Positions 9,358-16,348 of a stretch of 45,767 nt of DNA are shown here, one piece after another. A program made the translations under genes and the position numbers. The DNA is from CAXMNX01 sp964194845 (GTDB lineage Bacteria; Pseudomonadota; Alphaproteobacteria; Rhodobacterales; Rhodobacteraceae). The stretch's first letter is position 1, and each line of letters begins with the position of its first letter. The notes under the pieces were generated by a model. That model saw only the letters and a list, made by a program, of their open reading frames with translations. It was not told where the DNA came from and did not search any database. The stretch spans positions 1-45,767 of the forward strand of contig CAXMNX010000082.1 in assembly GCA_964194845.1 (NCBI GenBank), read 5' to 3'.

Positions 9358-11046
9358 GTGAATGATCTGGAGCAACCGACAACCAGTCTGACCAAAACCG
9401 CTCAATCCTATGGGCCAAAGTTGCGCATCTGGTCCGGGCTGGTTCTGTTCACATTTGCCATCACGCATTTCATCAATCACGGACTTGGATTGATATCGAT
9501 CGAAGCGATGCAGACAGGCCAGGATATCAGGCTATTTGTAACCCGATCCGTGCTGGGCACAACGGTGCTGATCGGTGCGGCAACGGTTCACTTTGTGCTT
9601 GGGATCTCGAAGTTTCTGTCCGCCAGAACGTGGCGGCTTGGATTTGCCAGCATCGTTCAGCTCGTATTTGGTCTGCTTATTCCGATCTTTCTAATTCGCC
9701 ATGTCATAGGCACCCATGTTGTCAGCGACATGTTCGGTTTCGAGGACAGTTATCGTTATGCTTTGTGGGCGATGTGGCCGGGCGAGGCGCTGAACCAGGC
9801 TGTTCTGATGTCCATGGTCTGGATTCACGGTTGCATCGGTATCCATCACTGGTTGGTCTTCAAGTCCTGGTATCGACGCTTTACCTGGCTTTGGTACGGT
9901 CTGGCGGTCGCCATACCTTTTGTCAGTTACGCCGGTTTCGTGGCAGCGGGTCGGTTGGCGAAGCTGAATGCGAGCTTTGAAAGTCCCCTTACCAACGATC
10001 AGTATGGAGCAATCCTGCGGGTGCTGAACTATTCCGAGATCGGTTATTATGGAACGCTGATTGGCGCAATCGCAGTCTGGTTGTCGCTGATGATTGCAGA
10101 TCGCTATCGGCACAAGGTGGCTGTTAGCTATGACAATGGGCCGACAGTTCTTGCGGCGCGTGGGCTCTCGGTGCTTGAAATCAGCCAGACGAACCGCATC
10201 GCCCATGCGTCGGTATGCGGCGGCCGGGCGCGGTGCTCCACATGTCGTGTGCGTGTGACCGAAGGTTTGGAAAACCAACAACCGGCCTCGGAGGCCGAAC
10301 AAAAAGTGCTTAGCCGTGTTGGCGCGCCCGCGAATGTCAGGCTCGCCTGCCAACTTCGCCCAGAGAGCGATATCACCGTTTCAACGCTACTTCCGGCAAA
10401 TGTCGACGCGCTCGACGTGAATCATGCAGACAAATATCTGTGGGGCGTGGAACAGGACGTAACATTGCTGTTCTGTGACCTTCGCGGGTTCACGCAGATG
10501 TCCGAAGGCAGGCTGTCTTTCGATGTTGTGTTTCTGCTCAATCAGTTTCTAAGCCGGATGGCCGAGGCGATCGAGGATACTGGAGGATATGTCGACAAGT
10601 TCATGGGCGACGGGATCATGGCGATCTTCGGGATGGACGCGTCCGCCAAAGAGGGCGCGCTTCACGCGCTTGAGGCCGCGCGCGCCATGGGTGGCGTGCT
10701 GGATGCGCTTAATCTGGGTTTGCGCGAAGAGCTTCCAACGCCGCTTAGCGTCGGCATAGGCATCCACACAGGGGCCGCCATTCTTGGCCGCATCGGGGCC
10801 GCGCAACGAACCGAGGCCGCCGCCAGAATTACCGCACTTGGCGAGACGGTAAATCTGGCAAGTCGGCTGGAAAGCATGACGAAGGAAATGCAGGTTCAGG
10901 TGATCGTTTCAAATGACACAATTGCGGCCGCAGAGATTGATCCAGGCGAGAAACTCGCAAGTCACACAGTCGAAGTCAGGGGCCTGCGCCAACCAATTGC
11001 GGTCTATACCAGTACCCGGGCAATTGATTTGCCGCCGTCAGGCTGA
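9358..11046 (+). CDS. Membrane / 2Fe-2S ferredoxin / class III cyclase fusion (redox-type adenylate cyclase)
   Basis: Three modules are visible. Residues 25-245 form about six membrane helices rich in histidines (H37, H41, H78, H115, H120, H157, H163, H164), resembling a cytochrome b or SdhC-type haem anchor. Residues 255-350 form a plant-type ferredoxin domain with C287, C293, C296 and C331 (C-x5-C-x2-C-x34-C). Residues 365-560 are a class III cyclase with D374, D418, K414, N499 and R503 present. The arrangement recalls CyaC of Sinorhizobium meliloti, described as a quinone-responsive cyclase with a dihaem anchor, but adds an iron-sulfur module. The only usable start is GTG at 9358, with a poor ribosome site; a CGGATTTAATCCG palindrome lies at 9342-9354. 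It is followed by glycan genes. The redox role is inferred. Confidence 0.9.
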   Translation: MNDLEQPTTSLTKTAQSYGPKLRIWSGLVLFTFAITHFINHGLGLISIEAMQTGQDIRLFVTRSVLGTTVLIGAATVHFVLGISKFLSARTWRLGFASIVQLVFGLLIPIFLIRHVIGTHVVSDMFGFEDSYRYALWAMWPGEALNQAVLMSMVWIHGCIGIHHWLVFKSWYRRFTWLWYGLAVAIPFVSYAGFVAAGRLAKLNASFESPLTNDQYGAILRVLNYSEIGYYGTLIGAIAVWLSLMIADRYRHKVAVSYDNGPTVLAARGLSVLEISQTNRIAHASVCGGRARCSTCRVRVTEGLENQQPASEAEQKVLSRVGAPANVRLACQLRPESDITVSTLLPANVDALDVNHADKYLWGVEQDVTLLFCDLRGFTQMSEGRLSFDVVFLLNQFLSRMAEAIEDTGGYVDKFMGDGIMAIFGMDASAKEGALHALEAARAMGGVLDALNLGLREELPTPLSVGIGIHTGAAILGRIGAAQRTEAAARITALGETVNLASRLESMTKEMQVQVIVSNDTIAAAEIDPGEKLASHTVEVRGLRQPIAVYTSTRAIDLPPSG

Positions 11047-11120
11047 ATCCAAATGGCAGGCACAGCCAGGGGACTTGCCGTCACCGGTGCCATCGCTTCT
11101 GAGTTCTTGGAAATAATCGC

Positions 11121-12212
11121 ATGAAGATCGCCTTTTACGCACCACTGAAAGCGCCGAACCATCCTGTTCCTTCCGGCGACAGGTTGATGGCGCGTCTCTT
11201 GGTTGCAGCACTTGAGCAGGCTGGTCATGAGGTCAACCTGATCTCGGTTTTGCGCAGCTATGCGCGACGGGCAGAGGCAGACGCCTATGGCGAAATAGAG
11301 CAACAGGCGCGGGCCGAAATTGCAAGAATCGCGGACCAGTGGGCCGCCGGTCCGCGCCCTGATATCTGGTTCAGTTACCATCCCTATTACAAAGCCCCCG
11401 ACCTGCTGGGCCCTGTGCTGGCGCAACGTTTCCAGCTTCCCTACGTCACCGCCGAAACCTCGTATTCCACGCGACGAAACATCGATTATTGGGCACGAAC
11501 ACAGGATCAGGTTCTTGCCGGGATCAGGCTTGCGGCGGTTAATATCTGCCTCACGAAGCGGGATCAGAGCGGAATTGTGGCCGCCGCGCCAGACGCGCAC
11601 ACGGCCATGCTGCGCCCATTCATCCAGCCGGAACCGTTCTTGCAGTCATCGCCAGAGAGCGACGCCAATACGCACCGATTGATCACTGTTGCGATGATGC
11701 GACCGGGCGATAAGCTGGACAGCTACAGGATGCTGGCCGATGCGCTGGCCCGGCTTTCACCGCAACTGCCGTGGTCATTGTCCATCGTCGGCGATGGCGC
11801 GATGCGGGCAGAGGTGACGTCCCTGTTCAGCCAATGCGATGCGGGTCGGATCAACTGGCACGGCGAGGTTACGACTGCGGAGGTTGCGGCGTTGCTGTCA
11901 CAAAGCGCGGTTTACGTCTGGCCGGGCTATGGCGAGGCATACGGGCTTGCATACCTTGAGGCTCAGGCCGCCGGTCTTCCAGTGGTCGCGATGAATGTCG
12001 CAGGTGTGCCCGAGGCGGTAGAGCATGGTGCGACCGGATTGCTGACGCCCGGCGATGACGCGGGCGCGTTTGCAAGTGCCATCGAACGGCTTCTGACCAA
12101 CAATGCCCAACGGAATTCGATGGGGCAGGCGGCACGGCAGATGATTTTGGCCGAACGCACGCCAGACCGAGCCGCGATTGTCCTTGATGAAATTCTGACC
12201 CAATGGACGTAG
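11121..12212 (+). CDS. Glycosyltransferase family 4 (GT-B fold)
   Basis: Cytoplasmic nucleotide-sugar glycosyltransferase of 363 residues. The N-terminal half starts with MKIAFYAPLKAPNHPVPSGD, a GT4 acceptor-domain start. The donor-binding half has SIVGDGAMRAEV and the E-x7-E region GYGEAYGLAYLEAQAAGLPV, followed by PEAVEHGATGLLTPGDD. It overlaps the next gene, a deacetylase, by ten bases, so the two are probably translated together and act on the same glycan. It lies 74 bases after the redox-type cyclase gene on the same strand. Sugar specificity is not readable. Confidence 0.88.
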   Translation: MKIAFYAPLKAPNHPVPSGDRLMARLLVAALEQAGHEVNLISVLRSYARRAEADAYGEIEQQARAEIARIADQWAAGPRPDIWFSYHPYYKAPDLLGPVLAQRFQLPYVTAETSYSTRRNIDYWARTQDQVLAGIRLAAVNICLTKRDQSGIVAAAPDAHTAMLRPFIQPEPFLQSSPESDANTHRLITVAMMRPGDKLDSYRMLADALARLSPQLPWSLSIVGDGAMRAEVTSLFSQCDAGRINWHGEVTTAEVAALLSQSAVYVWPGYGEAYGLAYLEAQAAGLPVVAMNVAGVPEAVEHGATGLLTPGDDAGAFASAIERLLTNNAQRNSMGQAARQMILAERTPDRAAIVLDEILTQWT

Positions 12213-12979
12213 CTGACACAACGCCTGATGCCGACGTCTGGCAACCGCTGGTCGACGAGCTTGACCGTTGGGAGCAGCGCGGCAAGCAGGCGCGGTTCTG
12301 GTTGCGGGACGATGATGCGGTGATCCCGACCGCAGCACTTGACCGTCTGTTGGATCTTTCGGGCGCGCATTCGGTTCCCATCACCCTGGCCGTCATTCCC
12401 AAAGAAACCGGACCGGCGCTGGCCCGGCACCTGGACAACGCGCCGGGCGTATCAGTAGCCGTTCACGGCTGGTCGCACGAAAACCATGCGTCACCGGGTG
12501 AAAAGAAACAGGAACTGGGGATGCACCGGGGGGTGGATGCCGTTCTTGAGGAACTGCGTGCAGGAACAGCCCATCTTTCCAGTCTTTACAGTGTGCGGTT
12601 CACGGGGCTGCTGGTGCCGCCCTGGAACCGGATTGACGCGCAGCTATACCCTAATCTACCCGGCCTGGGCTTTACCGGGCTTTCGACATTCGGACCGGAA
12701 CACGACCTGCCTGTGCCTGCGATCAACACCCATGTGGATCTGATCGATTGGAAAGGCACGCGCGGCGGGCGCGATACAGCTTCCCTGATCGCGGATACGG
12801 TCCATCGACTGCAAGCGGTGTTTGACGACGCCGGTTCGGTTGGAATTCTGACGCATCACCTGGTGCATGACAGGGCTGCATGGATGTTTCTTGAACGCCT
12901 GTTCCGCCTGACGACGCGGCATTCCGGCTGCATTTGGATGCCTGTCACAGAGCTGTTGTCAGATCTTCGCCAACCCTGA
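12203..12979 (+). CDS. NodB-like polysaccharide deacetylase family protein
   Basis: Probably removes acyl groups from a sugar or glycan intermediate. Visible family features: an acidic run (FWLRDDDAV) near residue 34, the metal-binding HGWSHEN motif near residue 90, the PPWNR motif near residue 138 and a late histidine pair (ILTHHLVH). No signal peptide is evident, so it should act in the cytoplasm on a precursor. Length 258 residues. The ATG lies inside the end of the upstream glycosyltransferase gene. It is convergent with the MBL-fold hydrolase gene, with only 18 bases between stops. Substrate unknown. Confidence 0.78.
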   Translation: MDVADTTPDADVWQPLVDELDRWEQRGKQARFWLRDDDAVIPTAALDRLLDLSGAHSVPITLAVIPKETGPALARHLDNAPGVSVAVHGWSHENHASPGEKKQELGMHRGVDAVLEELRAGTAHLSSLYSVRFTGLLVPPWNRIDAQLYPNLPGLGFTGLSTFGPEHDLPVPAINTHVDLIDWKGTRGGRDTASLIADTVHRLQAVFDDAGSVGILTHHLVHDRAAWMFLERLFRLTTRHSGCIWMPVTELLSDLRQP

Positions 12980-12997
12980 TCGGTTTCAACTGGCGCC

Positions 12998-13891
12998 TCA
13001 AACGTCGATAACCTGACCGTCGCGCGCGAAAAAACACGTCGGATACTCCGCCTTCGCCTGACGGTCAAAATCATCAAGTTCTGTGTCGGTGCGCCACGGC
13101 GCGTGGTGAATAAAGCCCACCTGTTTGGCACCGCTTGCTCGTGCCAGCCGGATCGCCTGCTGCCAGGAGGAATGACCATAGCTTTTGTACCTCTCCATCT
13201 CGGAATCCAGACACTGACTGTCATAGAAAAAGAGATCGCAATCTTCGATAAGCTCCAGCACTGCGGGGTCCAGACTGCCGGGCGCATGTTCGGTGTCGGT
13301 GATAATCGCCACCGCGCGCCCGCCCCATTCGACGCGATACCCGACGGCCCCGCCGGGATGGTTGAGGTTGCCTGTCCTGATCACCATATCCGGGTGCGGA
13401 TGCAGGTCTTCACCTGGTTTGAAGTCCCGGGTTTCAATTTTGGCGCTCAATATTTCTGGCTTTATCGGAAACCACGGAGGGCGAATGAATTCATGGATCA
13501 TCTGTTCCGTCGTCATCTCGCCATATAGATGCCCTGACCAGAGGGCGATCGAGGCATTGGAATCAAAGAGCGGGGCGAAGAACGGCAGGCCCAGAATATG
13601 GTCATAATGGCAATGACTAAGGAACAAATCGAACTTGGTCTGACCATCGGATTCCTGGGCGCTTCCGGCGGGCAACAGCCCGGATCCAGCGTCGAAAATC
13701 AGCGTATGTTCACCACAACGCATTTCGGTGCAGATGGTATTGCCACCGTAAGCACTGAATTCGGGCCCGGACACCGGAAGACTGCCCCGGGTGCCCCAGA
13801 TGCGCACCTGAAAGGAGCTGTCGTGGTTTTTGCCAGCCGGATCACTCATCGCGGGCATTGCGCCCCCGCTGAGAATCCGTGACCAATCCAT
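12998..13891 (-). CDS. MBL-fold metallo-hydrolase (possible cyclic-nucleotide phosphodiesterase type)
   Basis: The metallo-beta-lactamase fold is clear: RIWGTRGSLPVSGPEFSAYG (about 30-49), LIFDAGSGL (64-72), the dinuclear-metal motif HCHYDH (93-98), then ITDTEH and FIHHAPW near the C-terminus. The GTRGS-type start is shared with phosphodiesterase-like MBL proteins found beside signalling genes, so cyclic-nucleotide hydrolysis is possible given the neighbouring cyclases, but this is context only. The first ATG (13891) has AAGGA directly against it; ATGs at 13858 and 13849 are alternatives. Divergent from the phosphoesterase gene. Confidence 0.82.
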   Translation of the reverse strand: MDWSRILSGGAMPAMSDPAGKNHDSSFQVRIWGTRGSLPVSGPEFSAYGGNTICTEMRCGEHTLIFDAGSGLLPAGSAQESDGQTKFDLFLSHCHYDHILGLPFFAPLFDSNASIALWSGHLYGEMTTEQMIHEFIRPPWFPIKPEILSAKIETRDFKPGEDLHPHPDMVIRTGNLNHPGGAVGYRVEWGGRAVAIITDTEHAPGSLDPAVLELIEDCDLFFYDSQCLDSEMERYKSYGHSSWQQAIRLARASGAKQVGFIHHAPWRTDTELDDFDRQAKAEYPTCFFARDGQVIDV

Positions 13892-14050
13892 TCCTTTTCT
13901 TGCATCATATAACCTGATTTTCCGGTGCTTTTCTCAGCTTAGCGAACATATACCCAATCCGCGAGCATCAAGTTTCGCCATTGTTCGGCGCTGTGCCACT
14001 CGGTATGCGTGTAGTGAACTGCAAGAGAGTACGACTGGATTTCCACCGGA

Positions 14051-15826
14051 ATGCCGCCCCCAACCTATCCCAGGATCGCGGTCGTCGCGGATGCGCATTT
14101 TCATGACATTTATGGAGATTACGGTCTGGCCGACAATGCGCCCGATATGCCGCAAACGGCATTCCGTCGGTTGGCAGAAACTGCCCGTTCGACCCGCGTA
14201 TTTAACGAAAGCTATGCGGCCCTGCACCATACGCTGAACGACATAGCCGCGCGTGGCATCCGGTATGTGGTCCTGCTTGGCGACTATTCCGATGATGGGC
14301 AACGGGCAACGCTTTCCGCGCTTCGCCGCGTTCTTGAGGGCTATTCAGAAAGGTTCGGCATCCGCTTTTATGCGGTGCCGGGTAATCATGACATCTTCGG
14401 CGCAGACGGGCGCCACCGGTCCAAACGCTTTTTGAACGCCTCCGGCGGATATGATGTCGCGACCAGCGATCCGTCGCTGGTCGATGCCGGGGCAGGGCGC
14501 GTCGTCCGGTCCGACGCGAACTATTGCGATGGCTATCCCAAGGCGTTGCGGATGTTGCCGGATATCGGATTCTTCGGCGATCCGGGCAGCCTGCACTGGG
14601 AAACACCATTCGGTGCATCACCGGACCCAAGGGCAAGGACATACCCCGTTCACTCGGACGAGGGCCGAAAATTCGCGCCGTTTATGGATGCCTCATACTT
14701 AGTCGAACCCTTCCCGGATGTATGGTTGATGATGGTGGATGCGAATGTGTTCGTACCGCACAGCATTGCCGAAAGAGTGCATCACGATGAGGATCATGCC
14801 GACAGCACTGCGGCTGGTTGGAACGCCATGCTGACGCAAAAGCCGTTTGTTCTAAGCTGGATGAAGGACGTGGCGGCGCGTGCTGCGCAGCAAAACAAAC
14901 GTCTTTTGACATTTTCGCATTATCCAGTTCTCGATCCGCTGGATGGGACAGTTGACGACGATCGGACACTGCTTGGTGCGACCAGCATGTCGGAACGCAT
15001 ACCCGATCCGGCTGTGGCCGAGGCCATCCTGAGCACCGGCATCAAGGTACATTTCAGCGGCCATGTTCATGTCAACGACACTGGTCGGTATCGGCGTGGC
15101 GGTGAATTTGTTATCAATGTCAGCGTCCCGTCGCTGGTGGCGTTTCCGGCCGGTTACAAGATCATAGATCAGTCTCCCGAAGGGCTGAACATCGAGACGG
15201 TTGAAATAGGCACCATGCCGCAGAGCCCGGAGATCGAGGCGCAGTATCAAAAAGAGGTGGCGCAATCCGGGCTAAAGGCGGACCGCCTGTTGGGGCACGG
15301 CGACTATGGCTCTTTCGTGTATGAGCATTTGGGGCACCTTGTATCGCGCCGTCATTTGCGTCGGGAATGGCCGAGAAGCCTTGCCGCGGTGATCGGGGGT
15401 TTGACCCTCGGCGATCTTCTGGCGCTTACACTCGCGGATCGAGCAATGAGCGAAGAGGATGTGTTGGCAGACCCTGCAATGCTGCGCTCTGCCCGGTCGC
15501 TGGCAAAAGTCGATGAGTTCGAAACCTCGGCGGGCCTGGCCAAAGGCGCTTTGGCCACGTCGCCAGTTCTTTCATTCATTGAAGACTGGTACCGGTTTCG
15601 GATGGGCAGTGAAATTGCCCTGAACAAAGTGCGCCCGGAATATCTGGCCGCATATAATGCCATGGCCGGTCATTATGCAGAGAATGTGCCAGAAGATTCA
15701 CAAGGGATGGCCGGGCGTTTCGCCCTGCTGTTTGGCATGTTCACGAAATACCGTGACGGCCTGCCGTCGCGCGATTTCAGCATCGATCTTCGGACTGGCA
15801 ATATACGCACACAAGTCCAAACCTAA
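14051..15826 (+). CDS. Calcineurin-like metallophosphoesterase with a long C-terminal domain
   Basis: The dinuclear metal site is complete: DAHFHD (D14, H16), GDYSD (77-81), GNHD (111-114), FSHYP (near 289) and GHVH (337-340). The catalytic domain covers residues 8 to about 370, larger than the usual 200-250 because of insertions. The last 220 residues are unrecognised and mostly helical. No signal peptide is obvious, so it is probably cytoplasmic. Substrates in this fold range from cyclic nucleotides to phospholipid or glycan phosphates. The surrounding cyclase genes make a nucleotide substrate plausible and the glycan genes make a lipid-linked sugar phosphate plausible. The ribosome site is weak, so the start is uncertain by some residues. 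Confidence 0.85.
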   Translation: MPPPTYPRIAVVADAHFHDIYGDYGLADNAPDMPQTAFRRLAETARSTRVFNESYAALHHTLNDIAARGIRYVVLLGDYSDDGQRATLSALRRVLEGYSERFGIRFYAVPGNHDIFGADGRHRSKRFLNASGGYDVATSDPSLVDAGAGRVVRSDANYCDGYPKALRMLPDIGFFGDPGSLHWETPFGASPDPRARTYPVHSDEGRKFAPFMDASYLVEPFPDVWLMMVDANVFVPHSIAERVHHDEDHADSTAAGWNAMLTQKPFVLSWMKDVAARAAQQNKRLLTFSHYPVLDPLDGTVDDDRTLLGATSMSERIPDPAVAEAILSTGIKVHFSGHVHVNDTGRYRRGGEFVINVSVPSLVAFPAGYKIIDQSPEGLNIETVEIGTMPQSPEIEAQYQKEVAQSGLKADRLLGHGDYGSFVYEHLGHLVSRRHLRREWPRSLAAVIGGLTLGDLLALTLADRAMSEEDVLADPAMLRSARSLAKVDEFETSAGLAKGALATSPVLSFIEDWYRFRMGSEIALNKVRPEYLAAYNAMAGHYAENVPEDSQGMAGRFALLFGMFTKYRDGLPSRDFSIDLRTGNIRTQVQT

Positions 15827-15843
15827 GCAGAACCGCGCTGGGT

Positions 15844-16302
15844 CTAGCTTGCCTGTTTTTGGCTACGCTCTTCGGTCAGAGCGGCTGTTGTCTGGCTCAG
15901 CCGGTCGGCCAAAACCCGCATGACTTCGATGGTCACTTCGGGGAAGTCCGCGAGCAGCTTAAGGAACTGCTCCTTGCGGATGCGCAGCGCTTCGATTGGG
16001 GTCTGCGCCCTGACGGTTGCGTTTCGGGCCGCATCGCACAGGATCGAGATTTCGCCCACGATCGAGTTACTTTCAATTTCCGCAACTTTGATCGGTCCGT
16101 TCGGTGAATCGACAAGAATGTCTGCAATGCCGTCCAAAATCAGATACGCAGCATCCCCGACATCGCCCTGATGAAACAAGACCTCATCAGCACCGAAGCT
16201 CACCCGATCCGAAGTAAATGCAAGCAGCTTCAGCTTTGCTGGCTCCATCGCGGCAAACAACGGCACTTTCTTTAGAATCCGAACTTCATCTTTGAGGATC
16301 AT
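15844..16302 (-). CDS. Stand-alone cyclic nucleotide-binding domain protein
   Basis: A 152-residue CAP-type cNMP-binding domain with no DNA-binding helix-turn-helix. The beta-roll reads through VLFHQGDVGDAAYLILDG, and the phosphate-binding cassette is VGEISILCDAARNATV, with the Glu and Arg that contact cyclic nucleotides both present. A terminal helix (VLADRLSQTTAALTEE) could be a coiled coil for partner binding. It begins 46 bases after the ABC exporter-like gene on the same strand, so it is probably co-transcribed and may bind that protein. No clear ribosome site precedes the ATG. Binding is likely; partner is inferred. Confidence 0.88.
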   Translation of the reverse strand: MILKDEVRILKKVPLFAAMEPAKLKLLAFTSDRVSFGADEVLFHQGDVGDAAYLILDGIADILVDSPNGPIKVAEIESNSIVGEISILCDAARNATVRAQTPIEALRIRKEQFLKLLADFPEVTIEVMRVLADRLSQTTAALTEERSQKQAS

Positions 16303-16348
16303 CGTTGCGTTTAGCCCTTATCCCTGATCGGTGCCAGAAAGCGCGTGA

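Noticed and set aside
15844..16302. Crp/Fnr transcription factor
   Set aside because: The cyclic nucleotide domain ends at the C-terminus; there is no helix-turn-helix after it.
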